48,292 nucleotides of DNA from JAGQOZ01 sp041399205 (GCA_041399205.1 JAWKTK010000037.1:1-48292), one strand, 5' to 3'; positions 28,590 through 38,128 are shown, counted from the first letter of the stretch. Made by a program: numbers and translations. The notes: a model not told the origin generated them from the sequence alone.

Positions 28590-29756
28590 ATGTCAGACTC
28601 ACCAAGGGTATCGAACCGTGCCAAGGCCAGCAAGCCTTCCAAGCCATATCCTGACTTCCCATTGTTTCCCCACGCGACGAAGCGCTGGGCGAAGAAGATT
28701 CGAGGAAAGCTGCACTACTTTGGCCCTTGGGATGATCCGATGGGGGCTTTGCAGCGGTTCCAGGAACAACGCGATGACCTGTACGCCGGTAGGACACCTC
28801 GTGTGGACCGCGATGGTCTCACCGTGCGGCATCTCTGCAACGCATTTCTGAACGATCGCAAGCATCGGCTCGACGCCGGCGAAATCGTCGAGCGTACATG
28901 GCAAGAGTACCACAAGAGCTGCGAACGGATTGTTGATGCATTCGGGGCTGATCGTTTTGTCGACGATCTCCACGCCGACGACTTTGTGTCGCTGCGAACA
29001 AGCCTCGCCAAAACGCGAGGCCCCGTTTCGCTGGGCAATGAAGTCACTCGGATTCGAGTTGTCTTCAAATACGCCTACGAGGCTGGACTGATCGAACAGC
29101 CCATTCGTTTTGGTCCTTCGTTCAAACGTCCTTCGCAAAAAGTATTGCGTAAGCACCGAGCGGAAAGCAGCCCCAAACGCTTTTCCAAAGACGAGATCCA
29201 AACGCTTTTGCAACACGCCTCCGTACAGATGAAGGGCATGATACTGCTAGGCATCAATTGTGGTTGTGGTAATGGCGATGTAGCGAGACTCACCGAATCG
29301 TCAATTGACGTCAAAGATGCGTGGCTCGATTATCCACGGCCCAAGTCAGGTGTTGCCAGAACGTGTCCGCTTTGGCCCGAAACCATCGATCAGATCAAAC
29401 AGGTGCTGGAAACGCGACCCAATGCCAAGTCTGACGATCTGGAGGGCCGTGTCTTCATCACGAAGTACGGACATTCCTGGTACAAGCAGACCATGGACAA
29501 TCCGATATCCAAGGAGTTTCGCAAGCTGTTGGACGAAACCAATCTCTACCGAAAAGGCGTTGGCTTTTATGCACTGCGGCATACGTTTGAAACGGAAGCG
29601 GGCGAAACGGGTGACCAGGTTGCGGTGAATCACATTATGGGGCACGCTCCGGCGTCGAACGATATGTCAGCGGTCTATCGCGAAGGCATTTCTCGTGAGC
29701 GACTGGAACGTGTCACGAATCACGTGCGGACCTGGCTGTTCGGCGAACTCGATTAG
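28590..29756 (+). CDS. tyrosine recombinase/integrase
   Basis: 388 residues from ATG 28590 (MSDSPRVSN), which has AAAGGG upstream. Earlier in-frame ATGs run into the tRNA. An N-terminal arm and SAM-like domain (about 60-180, with LTVRHLCNAFLNDRKHRLDAGEI) precede the catalytic domain. The latter shows YALRHTFET (Arg330, His331), HIMGH (His348, His352) and the nucleophile Tyr363 in SAVYREG. The usual box I Arg is not apparent: the matching segment is INCGCGNGDVARL, and the His of HxxR is Tyr. Planctomycete integrases often show this variant. It should catalyse integration at the neighbouring tRNA-Arg. It converges with the coupling-protein gene with a 4-base overlap. Confidence 0.88.
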   Translation: MSDSPRVSNRAKASKPSKPYPDFPLFPHATKRWAKKIRGKLHYFGPWDDPMGALQRFQEQRDDLYAGRTPRVDRDGLTVRHLCNAFLNDRKHRLDAGEIVERTWQEYHKSCERIVDAFGADRFVDDLHADDFVSLRTSLAKTRGPVSLGNEVTRIRVVFKYAYEAGLIEQPIRFGPSFKRPSQKVLRKHRAESSPKRFSKDEIQTLLQHASVQMKGMILLGINCGCGNGDVARLTESSIDVKDAWLDYPRPKSGVARTCPLWPETIDQIKQVLETRPNAKSDDLEGRVFITKYGHSWYKQTMDNPISKEFRKLLDETNLYRKGVGFYALRHTFETEAGETGDQVAVNHIMGHAPASNDMSAVYREGISRERLERVTNHVRTWLFGELD

Positions 29757-30832
29757 AAATATTCCGTAAAGCCAGTCGGTTGCACTCGGCGTTTCCGTCT
29801 GGGACGACGTAGGGGACTTTCTTGACCAGGACTATCCAGAAACTCCAAATGGCTATTGGCCACACTAAAGACCGATGCCTTGGTCTGGCCTTGCAGCTGA
29901 CTCATCTGACCCGCCAGCCGTTGCAGCAGCCCGCCACACGCCTGGCTTTGCTGCATGTAACTGATGGTTTGCTCCATCAGTTCCGGATTCGTTAAAATAT
30001 CTCGCAGTCGATTGAAATTGGCATGTTCGGGACTCGCTTCGGCCATCAAGAAGGCAAGCACTCCAGTGACCAGGACGTTACTCGCCTTGTTCCAAAAGGG
30101 ATCTTTCTCCGCACCGGTGTTCACGATCACGGCACTGGCCATACGCCGAGCTTCATCGACCAATGTTTCGTGATTGTCGCGAAACAGTGATGCGGGATTG
30201 AACGTAGCTGCTTCGAACCCACAGCCTTTCGCGACGCCAAACGGATCGATGACGACAATCTCATGGCCGAATTTACGGTGACGATGCTTCGCCATCAGAC
30301 GTGCGAGTTCGCCCTTGGGATCGAGGATGACCATATTGTCACTCACTTCGCGTGCTGCGGGGACCACAAAACAGGACGACTTCCCGGTACCGCTCGGGCC
30401 ATAGACGCTCATGTGTGGATAATCATTCGGTAGAACCACGCTAACGGCGACCGGCTTGGCACTCGCTTGCGACGCAATCGCAATCGCTTCGTGCGAACGC
30501 CTGAGCGGCAAAAAGAACAGGGCGAACAAGGCGTCGGTGAAACGAAGGGGGACACCTTGCCGAAACCGACCGAGAACCATGCCTGACGGTTGAAACACAC
30601 AGCCGGCTCGAATGAGATCCTTCATATTGGCCCAGCGAGCACTACCATGCGTCGCATTGATTTGCCGCACGGGCTGCAGCTTCCAGATCAACACGCCAAC
30701 CAATGCGATCATAAACAGCGGTGATGCCGCGATCAGGACGATGCTGAGTGTGGCGGCCAAAACGTAGCCGCTCATCAGGCTCATGCGAGTCACCACGGCT
30801 TCGATAAACTGGCAAAACTTGGAAATCCACAT
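29753..30832 (-). CDS. VirD4/TraG-type coupling protein, C-terminally truncated
   Basis: ATG at 30832 is preceded by AAGGAG; the frame is open upstream to 31228, but that part overlaps the next gene and a terminator. 359 residues: two N-terminal membrane helices (about 22-52), the family motif THGSARWANMKDL near 61, Walker A GPSGTGKSS (Lys151), ILDPKGEL near 174, DPFWNKAS near 260, and SVANSHLEFLDSP near 330. Coupling proteins bring the relaxosome to a type IV secretion channel and are usually 550-700 residues. Here the frame ends about 25 residues after LEFLDSP with unrelated sequence, so the Walker B (DEF-type) half is missing. No shifted frame restores it. The protein is probably non-functional. 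Confidence 0.83.
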   Translation of the reverse strand: MWISKFCQFIEAVVTRMSLMSGYVLAATLSIVLIAASPLFMIALVGVLIWKLQPVRQINATHGSARWANMKDLIRAGCVFQPSGMVLGRFRQGVPLRFTDALFALFFLPLRRSHEAIAIASQASAKPVAVSVVLPNDYPHMSVYGPSGTGKSSCFVVPAAREVSDNMVILDPKGELARLMAKHRHRKFGHEIVVIDPFGVAKGCGFEAATFNPASLFRDNHETLVDEARRMASAVIVNTGAEKDPFWNKASNVLVTGVLAFLMAEASPEHANFNRLRDILTNPELMEQTISYMQQSQACGGLLQRLAGQMSQLQGQTKASVFSVANSHLEFLDSPGQESPLRRPRRKRRVQPTGFTEYF

Positions 30833-30877
30833 GACGGATACTCCTTGGATTTGAATTGTTGGAAATGCGAACACAAA

Positions 30878-30909
30878 AAAAGCCTCGGGGATCGTTCCAC
30901 GAGGCTTTT
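30878..30909 (-). terminator. hairpin between the membrane-protein and coupling-protein genes
   Basis: AAAAGCCTCG (30878-30887) pairs with CGAGGCTTTT (30900-30909), with A-rich sequence before and T-rich after, so it could work on both strands. It may reduce readthrough into the coupling-protein gene. Confidence 0.7.
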
Positions 30910-30927
30910 CGAACAGCGTTGGGACAG

Positions 30928-31686
30928 CTAATCGCCTTTCGCCTTTTTCCAGGCCCATTGGACCGAACGATTGAGGACCAGGTAGCCAATCAGACCACCT
31001 ACCGTCCAGAACATGGCGATGCCAGTCATGCGAGCGACACCCGCCATCACCGGTACGGCCAGTTGATCCGCCGCACTTTTCGCTATGGGTTCGACTAGGT
31101 GCTTGCCCGCCGCTTCCACACTGGACTCGGCAATGTCCCCGGCGAACTCCATGAACTCGTCTGGATGCAGGGCGACAGCGGTCGCCGTTGCCCCAACCGC
31201 GATCTTGGCTTTGTGTTTCCACAGCCAATTAACGACACGGTCACCATGTTTGGCGATCGTGTTTAACCAGGCATCCCGATGCGGACTCTTCGCCAATTGG
31301 ATCGACATATCCGCCATTAGTTCGCCCGCCGACGGAGTGAGCTGCTGCAAAACGGTTGCTCCTTCGACGCCCAGGTTATTCGCCACGCGCCGCGATGCCG
31401 AACTTCCCGTTTTCGCCAGTACGGTGGTTCCCGAGGCTAAGACCGGACGACTTGCCTTGGTCGAACCTTTGACGCCGACTTTCGTGGCGACGCTGGTGCC
31501 TTTCGCCAAGGTTTTGGGAGCGACGCGACGAGCCGTCGTCGCTGTCCCTTTCTGTACGACCTTGCCCGACTTTTTGGCTACGGTGTTGACCGTTCGCCGA
31601 ACCGCCTGGCCCAGAAACGCTTCCGACCGTGCCGCCGGCAGTAATGCCAAGGCGGTCACGATCACAATGGTTGATGAACTTCGCAT
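30928..31686 (-). CDS. exported/membrane protein of the mobilisation cluster
   Basis: 252 residues from ATG 31686, 4 bases after the stop of the upstream gene, so the two are cotranscribed. It has a signal peptide (IVIVTALALLPAARSEA), a Lys/Thr/Ala-rich basic region (about 28-100), and two hydrophobic segments near the C-terminus (AKIAVGATATAVALH and IAMFWTVGGLIGYLVLN). It ends in a basic tail. Position beside a coupling protein and relaxase suggests a role in conjugative transfer or mating-pair formation, but I do not recognise the family. Confidence 0.72.
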   Translation of the reverse strand: MRSSSTIVIVTALALLPAARSEAFLGQAVRRTVNTVAKKSGKVVQKGTATTARRVAPKTLAKGTSVATKVGVKGSTKASRPVLASGTTVLAKTGSSASRRVANNLGVEGATVLQQLTPSAGELMADMSIQLAKSPHRDAWLNTIAKHGDRVVNWLWKHKAKIAVGATATAVALHPDEFMEFAGDIAESSVEAAGKHLVEPIAKSAADQLAVPVMAGVARMTGIAMFWTVGGLIGYLVLNRSVQWAWKKAKGD

Positions 31687-31690
31687 AAGG

Positions 31691-32575
31691 TTACTTCGCT
31701 CCTTTCAAAACGAAGGAAAAGTGGTGATTTCGAACTTCCAGATGCAGGTCGGTGAGCTTGCGAAGTGTGGCGAGCAGACCCTCCTTGCCATTCAGCAGGC
31801 TCGTCTGAGCCGAACGAAATCGAGACTGCAATTCCTCAGCGAATTGGTCCGTCGGATCCGTGACGTAGTCGAGCGCCGCTTCAGTCGCATAGTCGGCAAT
31901 GAGACCGCCAAGGAAGTCCATCCAACTGCCTCGTTCGTGTTGCCACAGACCGGTTTGACGACCCGCTTCGACCACATTGTCCGCCAGCAGCGAACTACTA
32001 ATGGTGACCAGCCCGGTTCGCCACCAGTCTTCCTGTGCCAACTGCTTGGCCTTGGCGATCAACGAATCGAACGCCCTGGGCCACGACGTGTCGTCCACTC
32101 GGTAACGCGGAAACAGATCCTCCGCGACCTTACGATCAACCCCCGCCGCCACATACAGCTCGACCGACTCCTTGATCAATCCCTCTTGGAATTGGTCAAA
32201 GAAGGTAACCATGTCCTTGCGCAATGTTTGTTCATTGAGGACATGCTTCCGAAATGCGGCTCGCATCCGATCATTGGGCGTCGTGCCCGACAGCAAGTCA
32301 CTTCCCTGGGCCAGCTTTTCGTCGAACGAAGCGACCTCCTTGGCCATTTTCTGAAAGTGGCTCACGCTTCCCAGCTGACTCAGATAGTTTTGCCACTCCT
32401 TAGCGGCCGTTTGATACCGGGACTCGGCCGCCTGATTGACGGCCTTGACCTTGGCCGCCAGAGCATCCTGCCCGGCAGCTTGAGTTTTCTGTGCGTGGGC
32501 TGAACCCACACCGCCCATGCTCACTACCAACGCGAGTAGGGCAACCATCACATGCTGTTTCGGAAAATGCAACAT
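31691..32575 (-). CDS. exported protein of the mobilisation cluster
   Basis: 294 residues from ATG 32575 (the open frame reaches 32776, but GAGGAG lies just before 32575 and the signal peptide begins there). The signal peptide is MVALLALVVSMGGVGSAHAQ. The mature part is helical and charged, with repeated coiled-coil-like segments (ALAAKVKAVNQAAESRYQT, MAKEVASFDEKLAQGSD, FRSAQTSLLNGKEGLLATL). No Cys or catalytic motif is obvious. It is upstream of and joined to the membrane-protein gene. A periplasmic component of the transfer machinery is plausible, in the way that small exported coiled-coil proteins accompany type IV secretion genes, but this is inference. Confidence 0.75.
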   Translation of the reverse strand: MLHFPKQHVMVALLALVVSMGGVGSAHAQKTQAAGQDALAAKVKAVNQAAESRYQTAAKEWQNYLSQLGSVSHFQKMAKEVASFDEKLAQGSDLLSGTTPNDRMRAAFRKHVLNEQTLRKDMVTFFDQFQEGLIKESVELYVAAGVDRKVAEDLFPRYRVDDTSWPRAFDSLIAKAKQLAQEDWWRTGLVTISSSLLADNVVEAGRQTGLWQHERGSWMDFLGGLIADYATEAALDYVTDPTDQFAEELQSRFRSAQTSLLNGKEGLLATLRKLTDLHLEVRNHHFSFVLKGAK

Positions 32576-32703
32576 TTCCAAACTCCTCGCAAAAAGCGAA
32601 AGACATTTCGGAGCAACCAACAATTGGTTTCTCTCTGCCCCGATACGCTCGAGGACGGGTGGGTGTTGCACAAACACGACTCTTTTTCGAACAACATCTG
32701 GGC

Positions 32704-32731
32704 AAAAAAAACGGCCCGTGCTACGAGCCGT
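32704..32731 (-). terminator. Rho-independent terminator after the relaxase sub-operon
   Basis: On the minus strand ACGGCTCG pairs with CGGGCCGT (one bulge), followed by a run of eight T. It separates the relaxase-side genes from the exported-protein pair. Confidence 0.7.
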
Positions 32732-32812
32732 CTTGTGTGGCGAATTCGCTGCAAAAGTCTCAAGTCGTCCCCGCATCGTTGGTCATGGCGCATCTCGCTG
32801 CAGTTGCTGATC

Positions 32813-33103
32813 TCATCTTGGTTCGACTCCGCCCACGTGGCGTTTGGCCCGGAACACCTTGATGCGGGCCGTTGCTTCCTTCATGCCGAGCTGCTGCGAA
32901 AGCCACCACAACGGTAGTCCCTTGAACCATCGAGCCTCGATTAACAGATTGTCGCGTTTGTCGGTGAAACGCTCGCGAATCTGAGCACAAATCACCAACC
33001 GATGATGACCGTAGTAGCTGGGTCGACTTCCCAGCCCACCCACAATTCGTTTTGCTTCCGTGTGCTGAGGCAAAAGCAGGAACTTCAATATGTGCGGGAC
33101 CAA
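32813..33103 (-). CDS. small helix-turn-helix protein
   Basis: 96 residues with a TTG start at 33103, the only start after an in-frame stop a few codons upstream; no clear ribosome binding site. Residues of about 58-92 (GLPLWWLSQQLGMKEATARIKVFRA) look like a DNA-binding helix-turn-helix of the sigma-region-4 or MarR kind. It lies 11 bases after the preceding gene in the relaxase transcript, so a regulator of transfer genes is possible. The weak start lowers confidence. Confidence 0.5.
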   Translation of the reverse strand: MVPHILKFLLLPQHTEAKRIVGGLGSRPSYYGHHRLVICAQIRERFTDKRDNLLIEARWFKGLPLWWLSQQLGMKEATARIKVFRAKRHVGGVEPR

Positions 33104-33114
33104 GTAGCATTAGA

Positions 33115-33579
33115 CTACGGTGCAATTCCACTCGATCCAATGCCTACTACTTCTTCCCCATCCCAGCCAGTCGAAACCGAATCTCCAATAAGCCGAGCGT
33201 TGTCGTCGGCATTCATTTGGCTGACACGATCGGCTTCGAAGAGCTCGAGTTGCCGGTGTTCGCAGATGTAGTGGAATGTTTGGGTTAAATTGCGGCCGGT
33301 GATGACCACTTCGGTGTCGCCGAACATCAAGATAAATCCGAGATCCGGATTGTCGAATTTGACACGTCGCAAATGGGCATAGGCGAATGCTTCACCTTCA
33401 CCGGTACATTTCTGAATGATCAACATCATTGATGGCCGTCGGCTGACACGGCCGACCGGCGTGTGTTCGAATTCGTCCTGATTGGCCGGCTTGTCGACTG
33501 GTGCTTCAACGGCGACGGCCCGCTCCACCGGACGTCGAGTCGTCAGCAGCTCCTGAATGTTGCTGGCCCGGACGTTCAT
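33115..33579 (-). CDS. uncharacterised protein coupled to the relaxase
   Basis: 154 residues. Its ATG (33577-33579) overlaps the relaxase stop (ATGA), implying translational coupling. The first 45 residues look disordered; the rest is a compact alpha/beta domain with SMMLIIQKCTGEGEAFAYAHL, FILMFGDTEVVITGRNL, and FHYICEHRQLELFEADRVSQ. No signal peptide. I do not recognise it. Position suggests a relaxosome accessory or DNA-processing partner. Confidence 0.68.
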   Translation of the reverse strand: MNVRASNIQELLTTRRPVERAVAVEAPVDKPANQDEFEHTPVGRVSRRPSMMLIIQKCTGEGEAFAYAHLRRVKFDNPDLGFILMFGDTEVVITGRNLTQTFHYICEHRQLELFEADRVSQMNADDNARLIGDSVSTGWDGEEVVGIGSSGIAP

Positions 33580-36225
33580 ACCACAAGCTCCGGCGTGATT
33601 ACTTCTTCTCGTTCAAATTCCCGTTCCTTCTTGGCGGCCATTTGTTGCCGTCGGTATTGCTGGTAGGCCAAGTCGGCATCCGCCCACGCCAGTTCGCTCG
33701 CCGCCATCTTCGAGGAAGATTGTTGAATCGCGTCGCGAAGAGCTTCCTTCTGGTCCGTATAAATCTGTGCGGATTGTCGACCTCGCGAAGCACTGACATA
33801 CATCTGTTCGCTACTGGCCGCTGGAAATGATTCGGCCGCTTCGGCAATGAAGACATGATCCACCGTCTGGCCCTGCGAACTGACACTCGTCGTCACAAAC
33901 CCATTTGCCACATGGCCGAACTGCAAATCCAGCACCCAGCCGTTCGCCAATTCGATATCGCCGTTCTTGCGAATGTCGCCCACAGTGTAGACCGAGCCAT
34001 TATTCAGACGGTGTTCGCCGTCCTTGGTTTTTCCACCGGAGGTGATGCGAAGCTGATCGCCGACCGCCAGAGGAATCGTCTTCGGCCGAAAGACCGCGAA
34101 TCGATTCGCTTGTGCCACAATCCGTTTAGGAACCGGACCATCGACTTCCCAGCGTTCTCCCTTCTTGAACCCCTTGGCGTTCTGATGAAACACGATCACG
34201 TCGCCCGGACGATAGAAGGCCGGGTCGCTTCGTTCGCCTTCAGTGAAATGGAGCGGTTCCAGGGCGAAGGTTTGATGATCTTCGCCTGTCAGCAGGTTTC
34301 TGGTGCGAAGTTCGGCTCGAATGGCGTCGGTCAGATGTTCGGCCTGCCGGTGCGTCGGCGAAATCACCAGCGCCCGACCCCTTGTTCTCAACGACGTCAG
34401 CGAAGTCACCGGCAATTCGCTGATCGCGGTCTTCATCCTCAATCTCGTGTACCCAGCCGAGTTCATCGAGTTGATCGAACCCGCGTAGCAAATCTCCTTC
34501 GCTCATACTGTTGATAGCTTCTTTGTAACGGCCCTGTTGCCGCCGAATCGTATTGACCTGGATCGGAGTCACACCAGCATAGCGATCCAACAGACCCAGC
34601 ACGCCACCTCGGTCAACACTGCCATGCTGACGTTTCCAATCGCCGCTCAGGATCACTCGCGAGCCGCCTTGTTCCGCAATATCAAATACTTGCTTGAGTT
34701 GCCGACTGCCGAGCAAGCCTGCTTCGTCAATCCAGATGACATTGCCCGCGACCGCATTCTTCAGCTCGTCACTGACTAGCAGCTCGGCCACAGTCGTTGC
34801 ATTTTCAAAGCCTTCATTGCGCAGAACATCACGACTGGCTCGCGCGGAAGGAGCGAAAGTAAAGACCTCATGTCCGCCCGCCTCAATCGCCGCGACCGCT
34901 TCGCTCATCAGCGTCGTCTTGCCTGTTCCTGCTCCGCCGAGAATCAGCTGCACTCGATCCTCGCTATGGATTAGCGTCTGAATTGCCTCTTTCTGTTCAT
35001 CGCTCATCCAATCACGTTCGATTCGCCAATGCGGATTCATGGCCGTCGACGCGTGGCGGCCTTGCCGAGCAAACTCGAGCACCTTGTTTTTTCGCAACAC
35101 GTCCCGCGTCGTCGCTAAAAAACGTCCATCGACCTCGCGAGCAATAACGCCCTGCCGACCGGCCTCGGCTGCTACGTCGTCAATGTCCAGATTGGCCACG
35201 CCAACACGCATCGCTTCGGCCAGCACCTTGCGATAGGGAACCACAGCGTCCCGTTCAAAACAATGCAGTACAGCTTGTTTGACGGCCTCTTCGACCGATG
35301 CCGGTCCGTCGCCCAGCACGGCCGCTTGCCCGCGACTTCGATGCTCGGGCAACGAGTCAATGACCACTTGTTCGCCCTCCGATAGTCGATTTCGCCAAAT
35401 CTCTCGCAGCTCTTCCATCGATTGATGCTTGTTCTTCGATTCACATGTTTCTGCGGCGATATTGGCTTTGTCTTCCGCAGACAGGTCGCCTCGGGCATCG
35501 GCTTCGCGTTCGATCTGCTCGGTTCGACGGGAAAACTTGCGAACCATTGATTCAGGAATCGCCGCGATGTCCCACTGTCGCCCTTGACGGCGAATATCGT
35601 AACCCAATTCGTTTTTCAGCGCCTTGGCGAATCGGGCATGGAAACGAGCTTCAAAGTAGCCGGCGTCCCGCTTTAAATCTCGAAACTGCACTGCCTTGAA
35701 ACGGTCCTCGTCCGGATCGTGCGTGGCATTGAAAACGAAGCAATGAGCGTGGAGATGGCAATCAGGTTCGCCTTCTACCGGCCGAGCCGTCTTGTGAATG
35801 AATGTGCCCCAGGCCAGGTTACGGGTTAGCCGTTCTTCCTGTCGACCACTGGTGCGAACCCGTGTCTTGGCTTCGGCTTCAATTTCTTCCATGGTTTCAT
35901 TGACGGCGCGAGCGAATACATCACCGATGCGTTCATCGCCAAAGGCGTACGCCAAACTAACGCCTTTCGGCACATGAAAATTAAAATCGTATCCGACCGT
36001 GCGATCTCGATTGGTTCGAGCCGTCAGTGGCTCGCCCGTCCGAGGATGCAGATTGTCGCACATCGCATCAAAGTCACACTGCGAAATTTCGCCGGTAAGG
36101 CCCAACATCTCGGCGGTATTGCCATGCCACGTTCCGGTCAGTTCCTGGCTTTCGCCATAGTATTCGGCATGGCTGTAGTAGGACTTGGCACTATTGGCAG
36201 ATCGGTTCTGAATGATTCTGAGCAT
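33576..36225 (-). CDS. MobF-type (TrwC/TraI) relaxase-helicase, frameshifted
   Basis: Initiates transfer by nicking oriT and unwinding DNA. ATG 36225 gives the family start MLRIIQNRSANSAKSYYSHAEYY with catalytic Tyr16/Tyr17, and the metal-binding HxHxH at 157-161 in DCHLHAHCFVFN. The helicase half has Walker A GGAGTGKTTL near 430, WIDEAGLLGSRQL (Walker B) and VILSGDWKRQH. The frame breaks at ENKG near 34380: the first frame ends at 34240 in a basic tail, while the real continuation RALVISPTHRQAEHL ... AEAAESFPAASSEQMYVSASRGR is in the next frame and runs to 33576. One extra G in GGGG fits. Repaired length is about 882 residues. It has the C-terminal UvrD-like motif VSASRGR. The genes below it are coupled. 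Confidence 0.9.
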
Positions 36226-36576
36226 GGTCCTACGTGGAGCAAGGAAATAGAAAATACGTGTCCAGAAAGACACGCACGGAGAAGAAGAAGTGTTACAGCT
36301 TCCGCTGCCAAAAGGGGATTAGATTTTCGTGTGCGTGGTGTCAAATGAAATTCATCTTGCGATCAAAACGGAAGACGATTCGCAGAAACACGTCGGTGGC
36401 GTTGCACCTTTCTGGGTGCAGTCTCAAATTGATTTTCGACGCCAAAAAAAGTTTGGAAAAGGCATGTCAAATGCGCATCTTTTGCGCTTTTGCGTTGTTG
36501 TGCTCGCCCTAGGATTCATGCAACGGCAATTCTCCACTTGGAGAGAAACGTGACCTTTTTTCGATTGGACTACTAA
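36226..36576. other. divergent region, candidate oriT
   Basis: 351 bases between the relaxase and the Ppx-like gene. It has short perfect inverted repeats CGTGTC-6-GACACG (36257-36274) and TGCACC-6-GGTGCA (36403-36420), as expected of nicking-site regions next to a MobF relaxase gene. No nick site can be proven and no gene is seen. Confidence 0.35.
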
Positions 36577-37836
36577 ATGGCAGGGAAAATACAGTGCTTT
36601 TGGCGAGTGGCGGTGTTGATGTTCTTAGTCGGATACGGCTGCACAACAGTCAATGCACAAGGCGATTACGGGGGCATTGAGATTGGAAGCGAAGGGGTCA
36701 AGCGAATCGTCGGTCACATGACCGATGGCGTATTTGAATCTGTTTCTAGCCAGGAGAAAACTACGAATCTCGGATTGGTCGGAGCTTTGGTGACCGAACC
36801 AAGCGGCAATGTCCGTTTTCAAGCCGATGCGATTCAGTCTCTGGGAGAGGTTTTGGACGAGTTTCTCGGAGCTTTTCAACGTCAGAACATTCCACCAAGC
36901 CGTGTGTTTGTTGCTGTCAGTAGCGGACTGGCTGGAAAGGCCGGTGCGGAAACGGGCGAAATCAACGCCACACTACAGCCGCTAAACGATGCCGTACGTG
37001 ATCGGATTGGACGTGACGCCAGAATTGTCACACCGCCGGAAGAAGCAAGATGGACATTCAATGGTATCGTCCAGCAAGAACAACTGCGATCATCAACACT
37101 CGTAATTGATGTGGGCGGGGGCAATTCGAAATTCGCCACGGAAACGCAGCAGTCTGATTTTCCGCTTGGGGCCCGTACCTTCGCAGCGCAAGCAACAACG
37201 AACGACGTTTCTCAACTGCGAAGAACATCCAATCAGGAACTGAGAGCGGCGTTTGACAAGATGGACCTTAGCAACGTTCGTCGCATCTATCTGACAGGTG
37301 GATCAGCCTTTATTTCGACCGTATTGGCCATGCCACAAGATCTGGCACAAAAACCACGTTCACTCCACCGTCTGGGCACGGGAAAAACGAGCTCGCTCAC
37401 GAAAGTGCTGAATTCATTCGGCGGCAAATCCTTGATCTCAGATGTTTTCGATCCACTCATCGCGTCTGAGACGGACGGCGAGGCAAAAAACCTGCTCACT
37501 CGGGCCAAGGGAATCTACGATCTAGACAGGTTAAGGTGCGGTGTCACTTTATTGGAACAGAGTGTGGCCATCGTGCAAAGCTACCATCTCAATCAGACGA
37601 TACCCGTCGATTTTTACGGGGATGGCCAGGTTGCTTGGATGAAAGGGTTCATGCAGGAGCAACTGCAAGCCCCCAGTCCCGATCCCGATCCGGCGCTCAA
37701 GTCGATTGAACGTTTCGAATGGCAGATATCACCCTGCCCATCCGCCGCTTGTATTTTCTATGAGATAACATGTCTAACGAGGAAACACCTGCGAAACGGT
37801 ATTTGCTGTATGACCTCAGGCGCACCTTACCTGTAG
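36577..37836 (+). CDS. secreted Ppx/GppA-like ASKHA-fold protein
   Basis: 419 residues with a signal peptide (VAVLMFLVGYGCTTVNAQ), then an exopolyphosphatase/GppA-like fold. The phosphate-1 motif is GIEIGSEGVKRIV (33-45). The phosphate-2 motif is VIDVGGGNSKFA (176-187). A catalytic-type Glu lies in TPPEEARWTFNGI (Glu155/156), and the adenosine-type turn is RIYLTGGSA. Ppx/GppA enzymes hydrolyse polyphosphate or pppGpp in the cytoplasm, so an exported version is unusual. The last 40 residues (from about WQISPCPSAACIF) are Cys-rich and may be a frame artefact or a different tail. It is plus-strand cargo of the element with no clear partner gene. A weak ribosome binding site leaves the start slightly uncertain. 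Confidence 0.82.
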   Translation: MAGKIQCFWRVAVLMFLVGYGCTTVNAQGDYGGIEIGSEGVKRIVGHMTDGVFESVSSQEKTTNLGLVGALVTEPSGNVRFQADAIQSLGEVLDEFLGAFQRQNIPPSRVFVAVSSGLAGKAGAETGEINATLQPLNDAVRDRIGRDARIVTPPEEARWTFNGIVQQEQLRSSTLVIDVGGGNSKFATETQQSDFPLGARTFAAQATTNDVSQLRRTSNQELRAAFDKMDLSNVRRIYLTGGSAFISTVLAMPQDLAQKPRSLHRLGTGKTSSLTKVLNSFGGKSLISDVFDPLIASETDGEAKNLLTRAKGIYDLDRLRCGVTLLEQSVAIVQSYHLNQTIPVDFYGDGQVAWMKGFMQEQLQAPSPDPDPALKSIERFEWQISPCPSAACIFYEITCLTRKHLRNGICCMTSGAPYL

Positions 37837-38128
37837 GTCCGCGTCCCAGTCATTCTACTCTTCTTGGCTTGTTTCTCATACCACCATTTGCTATTTCCGT
37901 GACAGTTCGCCCCCCATGGAATGGAACTTTGTGACCATCTCCCCGTCAGCCGGTAATTGGAGCGAACGCCGGAGCCAGTAGGTTTACGTTTCGGAATGTG
38001 TTTTCGTAATCCTCGTGTAAATAGAACTCGCTCTAGCGTCGCAGCGTTTCTTTGCTATGGTAGTGGAATTACGACAGTGCGGTTGCTAGAGCCTTTTCAA
38101 CAAGAAGATATCAAGAAGGACTTCTTTC

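Noticed and set aside
30833..31228. N-terminal extension of the coupling-protein frame
   Set aside because: It overlaps the upstream membrane-protein gene and a terminator, and the product is Gly/Arg-rich non-family sequence; ATG 30832 has AAGGAG.
31085..32503. Long plus-strand ORF of 472 codons opposite the mobilisation genes
   Set aside because: It is the shadow of two minus-strand genes with signal peptides, ribosome binding sites and terminators; the product is Arg/Leu-rich and matches nothing.
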